A DNA stretch of 51,125 bases from NCBI GenBank assembly GCA_910577185.1, contig CAJTLR010000021.1:1-51125 (forward strand), read 5' to 3'. This DNA comes from an uncultured Acetatifactor sp. Lineage in GTDB: Bacteria > Bacillota > Clostridia > Lachnospirales > Lachnospiraceae. Position numbers and translations under genes: made by a program. The notes beneath the pieces are model-generated. The model made no database searches and was not told the DNA's origin. It saw nothing but the letters and a program-made list of their open reading frames with translations. This document shows positions 24,800 to 33,299 of this stretch, one piece after another (position 1 is the first letter of the stretch; each line of letters starts with the position of its first letter).

Positions 24800-25201
24800 T
24801 CAGCTCAGCATGCCGCCCAGCATACCGCCCCCCGCACACATCACCAGTGTGGTAAAAAAGGTGCTGCCCAGCTGGATATTCCCCTTTCCCACACAGAGGG
24901 AAACCGCCGCCAGTACCAGAAAATAGGCGCTGCCCATCACAAGTCCCCAGAAAAACTTCCGGCTTCCCATCTTCTTTCCCGTCATAAAGCCTCCGAAAAA
25001 TGTGGCAATCACATAGATCACAATAATGGCAATGGAGACCGTCTTCTCGTCCAGTCCCATCTTATACAGCAGAAAAGCCAGCACCGCCAGCAGTGTCGCC
25101 GTCAGTATGTACGAAAAAAGCAGACTTTTCAACAGAAATCCAAAAGGAATTCCCTCTCCCTCCATCCCCTGGTTTTTCTGACTTCCATTCCTATATTCCA
25201 T
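24800..25201 (-). CDS. TIGR04086-family membrane protein
   Basis: 133 aa with four hydrophobic helices at about 24-46, 55-75, 83-103 and 112-130 and Gly-rich ends (FFGGFMTGKKMGSRKFFWGL, CAGGGMLGGML). Size, topology and position near scfA fit the TIGR04086 family, which is widespread in Clostridia and often adjacent to SCIFF genes; its function is unknown. GGGGGAAG lies 6 nt before the ATG. Confidence 0.8.
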   Translation of the reverse strand: MEYRNGSQKNQGMEGEGIPFGFLLKSLLFSYILTATLLAVLAFLLYKMGLDEKTVSIAIIVIYVIATFFGGFMTGKKMGSRKFFWGLVMGSAYFLVLAAVSLCVGKGNIQLGSTFFTTLVMCAGGGMLGGMLS

Positions 25202-25276
25202 ATCTTCCCCCTGTCCGACCCAAAAGCAGTGGTCTATAAACTTTTTATAAAATCATATGCATAAGAGTCCAAAAAC

Positions 25277-25305
25277 TTGACAACTGCTTTTCCATTGTGT
25301 ATATT
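25277..25305 (+). promoter_or_regulatory. Promoter of the CNNM/CBS gene
   Basis: TTGACA (25277-25282) and TATATT (25300-25305), 17 nt apart. It excludes any start codon at 25277 for the downstream gene. Confidence 0.8.
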
Positions 25306-25381
25306 TGCTGTTAGGAACTGTAGTAAGAGTTTACCGCAGAAATCTCTGCGAAATACAAACAAGAAAAGGAGTGAAATTTTT

Positions 25382-26692
25382 TTGGACGTCCCAGAAGGTT
25401 TACAATTTTTAGTTCTTATTTTTCTCATTATCCTGTCAGGATTTTTTTCCTCGGCAGAGACAGCTTTCAGCACTGTCAACCGTGTGCGGATGCAGACGCT
25501 GGAAGAAGAAGGCAACAAACGTGCGGCAAAAGTAAACAAGATACTCGGCAATTACAGTAAGATGCTCAGCGCCGTGCTGATCGGCAACAATATCGTCAAT
25601 CTGTCCACATCCGCGCTGACCACCACCCTTGCCCTGCGGTTTGGCATCGCCGTTGCACTGGCTACGGGCGTGCTGACCCTTGTCCTTCTGCTCTGCGGCG
25701 AAATTATTCCCAAGACCTGGGCCATGCTTTCCTCGGAAAAAATAACCCTGGCCTACGGCGGTATTATCTATGGATTAATGCAGCTTATGACGCCCGTCAT
25801 CTTTGTGGTGGACAAAATGTCTAACGGCATCCTGCGGCTTCTGCACATCGATCCCAGCAAGAAGATCACCACCATGACGGAGGCCGAACTGCGCACCTAT
25901 GTGGAAGTGAGCCATGCCGACGGTGTCATAGAGTCCGAGGAACGGGAAATGATCTACAATGTGTTTGATTTTTCCGATGCACTGGCTAAGGATATCATGG
26001 TACCCCGGATCAATATGGTGACCGTGGACGTAAATGCCACATTCGCCGAAGTTCTCTCCACATTCCGGGAATCCATGTACACCCGTTTTCCCGTGCACGA
26101 GGATGACACTGACAATATCATCGGCCTGATCAATATCAAGGATTTTATCCTGACGGAAGACGAAGAGAATTTCTCCGTGAAATCCATTATGCGGGACGTA
26201 CATTTTACATATGAATTTAAGAAAGTATCCGACCTGCTGTATGAGCTCCGTGAAAAAGCCGCCAGCGTCACCGTTGTGCTCAACGAATACGGCGCCGCCG
26301 CGGGCATGATCACCCTGGAAGACCTGCTGGAAGAGATCGTGGGCGAAATCCGGGATGAGTACGACGCGGACGAAGAAGAATACATTCAGGAGCTGGATGA
26401 CAATACCTATCTGGTGGAAGGCAGCATGAAACTGGATGACATCAATGACGAACTGGGAACCAGACTGGACAGCGAAGACTATGATTCCATCGGCGGTATC
26501 ATGATTGAAACACTGGGCCGTCTGCCGGAAGACGGGGACGAAGTCACCCTGGAAAACGGTGTGCACCTGAAAGTGCAGGGCATTGAGCAGAACCGCATCG
26601 TCAAAGTGCTGATGACGCTGCCTGAGGAAGAGGCTTCCCAGGAGGAACCGGACGCAGAACCGTCCGAAACCGAACGGGAAAGTGACAAATAA
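25382..26692 (+). CDS. CNNM/CorC-type transporter-like protein with CBS domains
   Basis: 436 aa from a TTG at 25382, which has GGAG about 10 nt upstream and is the first start after the promoter. The DUF21 (CNNM) membrane domain spans about 1-190 with SGFFSSAETAFSTVNRVR and VLIGNNIVN and VLLLCGEIIPKTWA; two CBS domains follow (MVPRINMVTVDVNATF, IGLINIKDFI, VVLNEYGAAAGMITLEDLLEEIVGEI), and a CorC_HlyC domain (about 335-420). These proteins, often labelled hemolysin, are linked to magnesium or cobalt export. A short acidic tail ends the protein. Confidence 0.92.
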   Translation: MDVPEGLQFLVLIFLIILSGFFSSAETAFSTVNRVRMQTLEEEGNKRAAKVNKILGNYSKMLSAVLIGNNIVNLSTSALTTTLALRFGIAVALATGVLTLVLLLCGEIIPKTWAMLSSEKITLAYGGIIYGLMQLMTPVIFVVDKMSNGILRLLHIDPSKKITTMTEAELRTYVEVSHADGVIESEEREMIYNVFDFSDALAKDIMVPRINMVTVDVNATFAEVLSTFRESMYTRFPVHEDDTDNIIGLINIKDFILTEDEENFSVKSIMRDVHFTYEFKKVSDLLYELREKAASVTVVLNEYGAAAGMITLEDLLEEIVGEIRDEYDADEEEYIQELDDNTYLVEGSMKLDDINDELGTRLDSEDYDSIGGIMIETLGRLPEDGDEVTLENGVHLKVQGIEQNRIVKVLMTLPEEEASQEEPDAEPSETERESDK

Positions 26693-26722
26693 ACATGTTA
26701 CCAGGGCTTTGGCCGCCATGTG

Positions 26723-26748
26723 AAAAGGGACTGTGACAGTCCCTTTTT
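26723..26748. terminator. Bidirectional terminator
   Basis: AAAAGGGACTG (26723-26733) pairs perfectly with CAGTCCCTTTT (26737-26747), loop TGA. A/T tracts on both sides serve the plus-strand CNNM gene and the minus-strand pstB. Confidence 0.9.
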
Positions 26749-26788
26749 CGATGGCAGATCCTGTTTTTGTCTCCGGGTCAGACTTTGG

Positions 26789-27556
26789 TCACGGGAAATA
26801 TCCCATGTTTCCCATCATATATTCTGTCGTCCTTCTATCCGCGGGCCTGCGGAAAATGCGGTCTCCCGGCCCGGACTCTGCCAGTTCCCCATTCCAAAAA
26901 AACGCCGCATCATCTGCTATTTCGGCAGCCTGCCGCATATTGTGCGTCACCAGGATTATGGTATACCGCTTCTTCAGCTTCTTCACCAGTTCCTCTATGT
27001 GGGATGTGGAAACCGGATCCAGGGCAGATGTGGGTTCATCCATCAGCAATACTTCCGGCTCTGCCGCCAGCGCCCTTGCAATGCACAGTCTCTGCTGCTG
27101 CCCTCCCGAAAGTCCCAGCGCAGTTTTTTTCAGCCGGTCCTTCACCTCCTCAAAGATCGCGGCATCCCGCAGGGCCTCCTCCACTTTTCTGTCCAGTTCC
27201 TGCCGATTTCTTTTTCCGTGCAGCTTCGGCCCATAGGCAACATTGTCGTAAATGCTCATGGGAAAAGGATTTGGCTGCTGGAATACCATGCCCACCCTTT
27301 TCCGCAGCAGGGTACAGTCCACCCTTTTATCGTAAATATCCTCCCCATCCAGCAGGACCTGTCCTTCCAGACGCATATGTCCCGCAAAATCATTCATGCG
27401 GTTGAGGCATTTCAGAAAGCTGGATTTCCCGCAGCCGCTGGGTCCGACGAGAACGGTGGCGGCATTTTTTCCGATCTCCATGTCAATGTTTTTCAGCACA
27501 TGCTTTTCACCATAAAAGAGATTCAGTTTTTTGACTGAGATCTTACTGTTTTCCAT
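26789..27556 (-). CDS. pstB: Phosphate ABC transporter ATPase
   Basis: 255 aa from ATG 27556; an in-frame GTG lies two codons upstream. Walker A GPSGCGKSS, Q-loop, signature LSGGQQQR, Walker B with DEPTSALDP and the switch His in LVTHN are all present. PstB energises the high-affinity phosphate importer PstSCAB. The start overlaps the pstA stop by 14 nt, so the two are coupled. A phoU gene, usual after pstB, is absent; the operon ends at a terminator. Confidence 0.97.
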   Translation of the reverse strand: MENSKISVKKLNLFYGEKHVLKNIDMEIGKNAATVLVGPSGCGKSSFLKCLNRMNDFAGHMRLEGQVLLDGEDIYDKRVDCTLLRKRVGMVFQQPNPFPMSIYDNVAYGPKLHGKRNRQELDRKVEEALRDAAIFEEVKDRLKKTALGLSGGQQQRLCIARALAAEPEVLLMDEPTSALDPVSTSHIEELVKKLKKRYTIILVTHNMRQAAEIADDAAFFWNGELAESGPGDRIFRRPADRRTTEYMMGNMGYFP

Positions 27557-28427
27557 TTGCACACACCAGCTTCAGCAAAAAATTCATCAGAAAAATCATT
27601 CCCATCAGGACACATGCTATGGCAAAAGCCATCCCGTATTCCCCTTTCTGCATCTGCAGATACAATTCCACCGTGAGTGTTCCCCCGGAGGTAAATATCT
27701 TATCCCTGAATCCGGCGATGCTTTCCCAGATGCCCGCCTTCTGTTTCCACAAAAACCGGGCGCTTCCGGCAGTAAACAGCAATGCCGCGGATTCCCCCGC
27801 AATACGGCCCACGGCCAGTATCACCCCCGTCAGAATTCCGTTTCCGGCGGCAGGGAGCAAAATGGTCCGGATCATATATATCTTTGTGGCCCCCAGTCCC
27901 AGCGCCCCCTGCCGGTACCCGTCCGGCACCGCTTCCAGGGCTGTCCTGGTATTTCCCACCACCAGCGGCAGTACCATCAGCGCGCATGTCAATGCGCCGT
28001 TGGCCAGGGAATATCCAAGCCCCAGAACATTGCCGAAGAACACCATTCCGAAAAGCCCGAAAATCACGGAGGGAATTCCCGCCAGAATATCGATGGCAAA
28101 CCAGATCATGCGCACGCCCCTTGTCTGCCCTGCATATTCATTCAGATACAGGGCCGCACCCACGCCCAGGGGCACTGCCATGGCCAGCGTCAGGACAATG
28201 ATATAGAAAGTGTTCACCAGATTTCCGGCAATTCCCATGGTTTCCCGGACAGAACTGGTGACCGTGGTGAAAAAAGACAGGCTGAAGCTGCCGTAACCCC
28301 TGAAAAAAATATATCCCAGCATCCCCAGAAGCAAAAATACCGAAGCGTACGCCGCCCCATATACTGCTGCCAGCAGAATAAAGTCTCCCGACCGTCTCTT
28401 TTTCCGATACCATAAAACAGAATCCAT
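27543..28427 (-). CDS. pstA: Phosphate ABC transporter permease
   Basis: 294 aa with six hydrophobic helices and the inner-membrane permease EAA-type loop (ALEAVPDGYRQGALGLGATKI) plus DILAGIPSVIFGLFG, the PstA/PstC signature. It forms the channel with PstC. GGAG lies 5 nt before the ATG; 12 nt separate it from the pstC stop. Confidence 0.96.
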   Translation of the reverse strand: MDSVLWYRKKRRSGDFILLAAVYGAAYASVFLLLGMLGYIFFRGYGSFSLSFFTTVTSSVRETMGIAGNLVNTFYIIVLTLAMAVPLGVGAALYLNEYAGQTRGVRMIWFAIDILAGIPSVIFGLFGMVFFGNVLGLGYSLANGALTCALMVLPLVVGNTRTALEAVPDGYRQGALGLGATKIYMIRTILLPAAGNGILTGVILAVGRIAGESAALLFTAGSARFLWKQKAGIWESIAGFRDKIFTSGGTLTVELYLQMQKGEYGMAFAIACVLMGMIFLMNFLLKLVCANGKQ

Positions 28428-28439
28428 CCCCGCTCCTTT

Positions 28440-29354
28440 TTACTCTCCCTGCCCCTCTCCCCCCACTCTCAGAATATGGTTGGCAGCTACATTTACCAGC
28501 ATAATAAAGCCAAACAAAACAAGCCCTATGGTAAACAAAACCTCCCTGTGAATCCCCTGTGCATAGCCCATTTCACTGACAATGGCCGTGGTGAGAAAAC
28601 GGACCGATCCAAAAGGCAGGGGAAAATTCACACAGCCTCCGGACACCAGCGTTATGGCCATGGCCTCCCCCATCGCCCTGCCCACCCCCAGCACCGCCGC
28701 CGTCACAATCCCCGGCCTTGCCGATGGCAGCACAGACCGGAAAATGGTCTGTATGCGGGATGCACCCAGAGCCATCGATGCCTCCCGGATCTCCCGCGGC
28801 ACTCCCCGGATAGAAGATTCACTGACATGTATCACCGTGGGCAGTATCATAACAGCCAGCACCAGCACCGCCGAAAGCAGATTTGCACCGCCCGTAAACT
28901 GATGGGTCCGGGAGCCTGCAAAGATCTTCCGCTCCAGGCGATACATGGCAGGTCCCAGCAGATAAACCCCTAGCAGCCCGTAAATCACGGAGGGAATTCC
29001 CGCCAGTACTTCCACCGCATCCCGCACCAGCACGGCCCTGCCCGGTTCGGCCACTTCGGCCAGATACACGGCGGTCAGCACACCTATCGGAACCCCTGCC
29101 AAAGCGGCAAGTACTGTCCCCAGCAGGGAAGTCAGAATGATATATAAAATGCCGTATTCCGGGTTTTCGGCCACCGGCTTCCACACCGTCCCAAAAAGAA
29201 TATTTTTCAGTCCCAGATGCCGGATAGCCGGAATCCCGTTCACAAGCATATAGAGAAAAATTGCTCCGACTGCCAGAACCGCAAAAAAAGCACATACCCC
29301 GAAAATCACCCTTGCGGCGGCTTCCGCCTGCTTTCGGTATTTCCTCTTACTCAT
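28440..29354 (-). CDS. pstC: Phosphate ABC transporter permease
   Basis: 304 aa with six helices, VEVLAGIPSVIYGLLGVYLL and the EAA loop IRGVPREIREASMALGASRI. It pairs with PstA. Its ribosome site is weak (GGGG 8 nt before the ATG), and the structured repeat copy D ends only 27 bp upstream, so translation or message level may depend on that structure. Confidence 0.96.
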   Translation of the reverse strand: MSKRKYRKQAEAAARVIFGVCAFFAVLAVGAIFLYMLVNGIPAIRHLGLKNILFGTVWKPVAENPEYGILYIILTSLLGTVLAALAGVPIGVLTAVYLAEVAEPGRAVLVRDAVEVLAGIPSVIYGLLGVYLLGPAMYRLERKIFAGSRTHQFTGGANLLSAVLVLAVMILPTVIHVSESSIRGVPREIREASMALGASRIQTIFRSVLPSARPGIVTAAVLGVGRAMGEAMAITLVSGGCVNFPLPFGSVRFLTTAIVSEMGYAQGIHREVLFTIGLVLFGFIMLVNVAANHILRVGGEGQGE

Positions 29355-29380
29355 TTTTATACCCCGTCAATATTTCCCAG

Positions 29381-29493
29381 CCGAGTGGGGGAACACGTTT
29401 CTCCACTACCCGCCGCGCGGCCCGTACGCCGCTTTCGCGGCATAATTCCAGGTGCGGGGAATCGCACTTTGTGTATGGGCCTGCGCATAAAAA
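29381..29493 (-). repeat. Modular structured repeat, copy D, between pstS and pstC
   Basis: On the minus strand: UUUUU, TGCGCA, closing stem GGCCCATAC/GTACGGGCC (29473-29481 with 29419-29427, one mismatch), inside it hairpins GTGCGATTCCCCGCAC and GCCGC-GAAA-GCGGC (29428-29441), the GCGCGGCG linker, and the GTGG/CCAC-based stem-loop of the CGAGTAG module. The GAAA cap is a classic GNRA tetraloop only when read on the minus strand. No clear terminator hairpin precedes this copy, unlike the other four. Confidence 0.75.
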
Positions 29494-29570
29494 GCTCTTT
29501 TGTATGACACGCCTCCACGGAGAACCCTCATCCCCACTTAATGTCACACTGTACCGGAAGTCCCTGAGAC

Positions 29571-30518
29571 TCACGCTCCCCTGTATCCGATGCTGCCTGC
29601 ATGTTCCAGGGCCTCACGGCCCGCTTCGCTGTACACATATGTAAACCATGCCTGCACCAGCCGGTTTCCGGCCGAAATCTCCCCTTTTGTCACCATCAGA
29701 AAGGGCTGGTACAAGGGATAGCTGCCCTTTCTGACCTGCTCTCTCGAAGGATAAATTCCATCCAGTGAAAGGATTCTCACAGATCCCGAACTGCCTTTCT
29801 CTTCTGGAAAATTGGCCCCATTGCCATGCCGGTTCCCCGCTGCGGCCAATGACACATAGCCTATGGCGCCGGGTGTTGCAGAAATCCTTGCCAGGACAGC
29901 TCCTGCGCTGTCCAGTTCATTTCCATATGTACACGCATCCTCCAGCCCCAGATATTCCTCAAAAGCTTTTCTGGTGCCGGATCCGGCTTCACGTCCCAGC
30001 ACCACCACCGGGATGTCTTCCCCTCCCAGTTCCGACCAGTTTCTGATTTTTCCCGCATAGATATCCTGAAGCTGCTTTCCGGTGAGATTTGAAACCGGAT
30101 TATCCCCATCCACACATATGGCAATCCCATCCAGTCCTATCAGGTTTTCCACGGCCCCCTGGGCCATTTCGTCCTCCGTCAGATATCTGGAAGCATTCCC
30201 GATATCCGCACTGCCTGCAAGCACTGCCTCAATTCCCGCCGATGAACCCGTAAACTGGACAAGCACGGTTACATCGGGATATTTTTCCATAAAACTTTCC
30301 GCCATTGTGTTGACAGGTTCTTCCATGGACGAACTCCCTGCCAGCAGAAGCGTTCCCGAGAAGTCCTCCTTTATTTCCCCGTCTCTTTCAAATCCAGTCC
30401 CTTCCTCAGCCTGTTCCCAATGCTCCCCGGAATCTGCCGCAATCCCCCGGACCACAAGCACTGCTGCCACAAGTGCTCCCAGGCACATCGCGGCATTTCG
30501 TCCGGTCACCTTCCTCAC
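29571..30518 (-). CDS. pstS: Phosphate-binding protein PstS
   Basis: 315 aa from a GTG at 30518 with GGAG 6 nt upstream. An N-terminal hydrophobic segment (about 9-27) acts as signal or anchor; it lacks a lipobox Cys at the usual place, which is unusual for a Gram-positive PstS. The mature part shows LLLAGSSSMEEPVNTMAESF, QFTGSSAGIEAVLAGSADIG and GREAGSGTRKAFEEYLG, the phosphate-binding signature of PBP-like domains. The start overlaps the amidase stop (GTGA). Confidence 0.93.
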   Translation of the reverse strand: MRKVTGRNAAMCLGALVAAVLVVRGIAADSGEHWEQAEEGTGFERDGEIKEDFSGTLLLAGSSSMEEPVNTMAESFMEKYPDVTVLVQFTGSSAGIEAVLAGSADIGNASRYLTEDEMAQGAVENLIGLDGIAICVDGDNPVSNLTGKQLQDIYAGKIRNWSELGGEDIPVVVLGREAGSGTRKAFEEYLGLEDACTYGNELDSAGAVLARISATPGAIGYVSLAAAGNRHGNGANFPEEKGSSGSVRILSLDGIYPSREQVRKGSYPLYQPFLMVTKGEISAGNRLVQAWFTYVYSEAGREALEHAGSIGYRGA

Positions 30519-31051
30519 CCTGCGCTCCAGACCGTAGCCAGGATTCCGTCTGCGATGGCCCTGGCCGTATCATCAAACCGTTCATCCAGAAGCTGATTAT
30601 CGGCATCCGTGTTGATAAATCCTGCTTCCACCAGCACGGCAGGCATTTCTGTCCTATTCAGCACTACAAGATTCTTCCTTTCATTGATGCCCTGATTCTC
30701 AAAACCGATCTGTTCCAGCCGGGAATTGATATTGTTTGCCAGCCTTGCCGCCTCCCCGTACCGGTTATACACAAGAGTCTCCACTCCTGTATACTGATTG
30801 GGATACGGACTGGAATTACGATGTATGGAGACAAAGTAATCTCCGTTCACCGCATTTCCTTCCTCCGCTTTGCGGGCCGGGGATTCATAGACATCCGTCG
30901 TCCTGGTGTAATATACTTCCACCCCATTTTGTTCCAATATCCGCCCTACTGCCAGGGCAAGGGCCAGGGCATCATCCTTTTCCTGGCGTCCCTGATACAC
31001 TGCTCCCGGGTTACTTCCCCCATGTCCTGCGTCTATCACTACCAAAGCCAT
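30515..31051 (-). CDS. N-acetylmuramoyl-L-alanine amidase (Amidase_3, CwlD-like)
   Basis: 178 aa. The zinc ligands and catalytic residues of the Amidase_3 fold are in place: IDAGHGG (His10), Glu24, SIHRN (His77) and VEAGF (Glu142). The enzyme cuts the bond between muramic acid and the stem peptide. There is no signal peptide and no cell-wall-binding domain, so it may act inside, be exported by another route, or function in sporulation-like processes as CwlD does. It is translationally coupled to pstS. Its ribosome site GGAGGG lies inside the 3' arm of the buk terminator. Confidence 0.88.
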   Translation of the reverse strand: MALVVIDAGHGGSNPGAVYQGRQEKDDALALALAVGRILEQNGVEVYYTRTTDVYESPARKAEEGNAVNGDYFVSIHRNSSPYPNQYTGVETLVYNRYGEAARLANNINSRLEQIGFENQGINERKNLVVLNRTEMPAVLVEAGFINTDADNQLLDERFDDTARAIADGILATVWSAG

Positions 31052-31096
31052 AAAAAAACCCTCCGCACGTCTCCTTACAAGATATGCGGAAGGGTT
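31052..31096 (-). terminator. buk terminator that contains the amidase ribosome site
   Basis: On the minus strand AACCCTTCCGCA (31085-31096) pairs with TGCGGAGGGTT (31057-31067), one bulged base, then UUUUUUU and directly the ATG of the amidase. GGAGGG of the 3' arm is also the amidase Shine-Dalgarno (31059-31064). Confidence 0.8.
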
Positions 31097-31124
31097 ATTT
31101 TATGTTCCACTTATTTTCGCCGTA

Positions 31125-32192
31125 TTAATACACTTTCGGTTCTTCCTCGCCGTTCAGCACCCGCAGCGCTCCCTGGGCCAGGGCCAGAAGTTCATCTTCA
31201 CCGGGATATACCGTAAACGGTGCAATCCACTCTGCCCTCTCCTTCAGTGCCGCTACCACATCTGCCCCATAGGCAATACCGCCCGTGACAATAATCTGGT
31301 CAACTTTGCCGTTCAGCACACAGGCCATGGAACCGATATCCTTTGCCACCTGAAGCAAAAATGCCTGCTTGGCCTCTGCTGCCTCGCTGTCTCCTTCGTT
31401 GGCGCGCTTTGTCACCTCGCGCATGTCATTGGTGCCCAGATATGCATTAAAGCCGCCTTTGCCCACTAATTTCCCATACACTTCCTTTTCGGAATACTTA
31501 CCGGAAAAACACATTTTCACCAACGCCCCATTGGGAACACCTCCCGCGCGCTCCGGTGAAAATGCACCGTCCCCATCCAAAGCGTTAAATACATCTACCA
31601 CCTTGCCGTTCTCATGGGCGCCTACGGAGACACCGCCTCCCATATGGACCACGATCAGCCGCAGGGTCTCATAGGGTCTGCCGGATTCCCTGGCGTAGCG
31701 CTTTGCCACGGCCTTCTGGTTCAGCGCGTGGAAAATACTTACCCTGGGAAGTTCCGGAACACCGGAATACCGGGCAATGGGCATCAGTTCATCCACCACA
31801 ACCGGATCCACAATGTATGACGGCACCCCTATGGAATCACCGATTTCCTTTGCCAGAATCCCGCCCAGGTTGGACGCATGCTGCCCCTGGACACCTTTCA
31901 TCAAATCGGCAAGCAGATCCTCCGTCACCGCATAAGTGCCGCCCGGAATGGGCTTTAACATACCGCCCCGTCCCACTGTCACATTGAGGCTCTTTATGTC
32001 AAAATCCCTGGATTCCAGCAAATCCGTGATTATTTTCTTGCGGAAGTCCTTCTGGTCCACAATGCTGGCAAACTGGCTGATCTCCTCTGTAGAATGCCTT
32101 AATGTCTCTTCAAACAAAAGAGTCTCATCTTCAAAAACACCTATCTTGGTGGATGTAGAACCCGGATTGATAATTAAACTTTTTATGGACAT
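31125..32192 (-). CDS. buk: Butyrate kinase
   Basis: 355 aa from ATG 32192 with AGGAG 8 nt upstream. The ASKHA-fold acetokinase family shows LIINPGSTSTKIGVF at the N-terminus (phosphate-1), VVHMGGGVSVGAHENGKVVD and TGGIAYG. It converts butyryl phosphate plus ADP to butyrate plus ATP. It follows ptb by 46 bp in one operon, so the strain can make butyrate by the Ptb-Buk route; the upstream butyryl-CoA genes are not in the window. Confidence 0.96.
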   Translation of the reverse strand: MSIKSLIINPGSTSTKIGVFEDETLLFEETLRHSTEEISQFASIVDQKDFRKKIITDLLESRDFDIKSLNVTVGRGGMLKPIPGGTYAVTEDLLADLMKGVQGQHASNLGGILAKEIGDSIGVPSYIVDPVVVDELMPIARYSGVPELPRVSIFHALNQKAVAKRYARESGRPYETLRLIVVHMGGGVSVGAHENGKVVDVFNALDGDGAFSPERAGGVPNGALVKMCFSGKYSEKEVYGKLVGKGGFNAYLGTNDMREVTKRANEGDSEAAEAKQAFLLQVAKDIGSMACVLNGKVDQIIVTGGIAYGADVVAALKERAEWIAPFTVYPGEDELLALAQGALRVLNGEEEPKVY

Positions 32193-32238
32193 TTTAATTT
32201 CTCCTATTCTTGACATATAATAAGAACGAAATTCACCC

Positions 32239-33159
32239 TTACGCGTTCTTCTTCAGCTCTTCCGACACTACCGCCGCCAGGGCAATGGAATTCACCTTTG
32301 TCTCAAAGCTGTCGGAACGGCTGGTCAGAATCACAGGAACCTTGGTGCCGGTAAGAATACCGCCGTTTCTCATCTTTACCATATGTACAATGGCCTTGTA
32401 CACCAGATTGCCAGCATGGATGTCCGGGAAAAGCAATACATCCGCATCTCCCTGAATTTTTCTGTTGGTGGCACCCTTATGCTTTGCGGCTTCCGGGTCA
32501 ATGGCAAGATCCAGGGAAAGGGGACCATCGATAATACAGCCCGGAATCTGGCCTTCTTCACACATCTTTGTCAGTTCAGCCGCCTCCACAGTGGCAGGCA
32601 TCTTGGGATTGACCACTTCCACTGCCGCCATTGGCGCTATCTTGGGCATGTCCACACCGCAGGCATTGCAGACAGGAACTGTATTTTTGATAATATTCAC
32701 TTTGTCTTCCAGGGTAGGATATGTCATGAATGCCACGTCGGTCAGGAACAACAGCCGGTCAATCCCCTCAATCTCAAACACTCCCACATGGGAAAGCGGA
32801 TTCCCGGTGCGCAGACCTACCTCTTTGTCCAGAACACTCTTCAGAAAATCCTTGGTATCGATCAGTCCCTTCATGTACATGTCTGCCCTGCCATCATGGG
32901 CCAGCTTTACCGCCTTCAGGGATGCCGCGATCATATCCGGCTCGTCAATGATCTCATAACCTGTCAGATCCATGCCTATGGAATCCGCCACTTCCCTGAT
33001 CTTTGCTTCGTCTCCCACCAGAATAGCGTCGGCAATGCCTCTTTCCTTCGCTTCCTTCACCGCTTCCAGTACTGCCGAATCCTGCGCCACAGATACAGCT
33101 ACTGTTTTCCTGCCGCATTCCTTGACCTTTGCCATAATGTCATCAAAACCCTGTTTCAT
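32239..33159 (-). CDS. ptb: Phosphate butyryltransferase
   Basis: 306 aa, the usual length. The phosphotransacetylase-type sequence has AKVKECGRKTVAVSVAQDS, GLIDTKDFLKSVLDKEVGLR, LLFLTDVAF and the C-terminal ADVLLFPDIHAGNLVYKAI. It swaps CoA for phosphate on butyryl-CoA. GGAAG precedes the ATG. Promoter and gene order mark ptb as first gene of the ptb-buk operon. Confidence 0.95.
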   Translation of the reverse strand: MKQGFDDIMAKVKECGRKTVAVSVAQDSAVLEAVKEAKERGIADAILVGDEAKIREVADSIGMDLTGYEIIDEPDMIAASLKAVKLAHDGRADMYMKGLIDTKDFLKSVLDKEVGLRTGNPLSHVGVFEIEGIDRLLFLTDVAFMTYPTLEDKVNIIKNTVPVCNACGVDMPKIAPMAAVEVVNPKMPATVEAAELTKMCEEGQIPGCIIDGPLSLDLAIDPEAAKHKGATNRKIQGDADVLLFPDIHAGNLVYKAIVHMVKMRNGGILTGTKVPVILTSRSDSFETKVNSIALAAVVSEELKKNA

Positions 33160-33242
33160 TTTCCCGATTACTTCCTTTCTGCCTTTTTATAAGCTCCGTT
33201 TTTCTTTTTTTTCGGAATATTTTGGAATTTTCTATGATTAAA

Positions 33243-33271
33243 AGTATAACACGCCGGTCTGCAAAATGCAA
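33243..33271 (-). promoter_or_regulatory. ptb: ptb-buk promoter
   Basis: Minus-strand TTGCAT (33266-33271) and TATACT (33243-33248), 17 nt apart; leader about 75 nt. Confidence 0.7.
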
Positions 33272-33299
33272 TAGCAGGCTGCATCTCTTCCTTGTGGGC

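Noticed and set aside
25277..25381. N-terminal extension of the CNNM/CBS gene to 25277
   Set aside because: The codon at 25277 is the -35 hexamer TTGACA of a well-formed promoter; the TTG at 25382 with GGAG is the better start.
25775..26719. 314-codon minus-strand frame opposite the CNNM/CBS gene
   Set aside because: Shadow of a strongly supported gene; the composition (many His, Phe and Val) is typical of a reverse-complement frame and it would cross the terminator.
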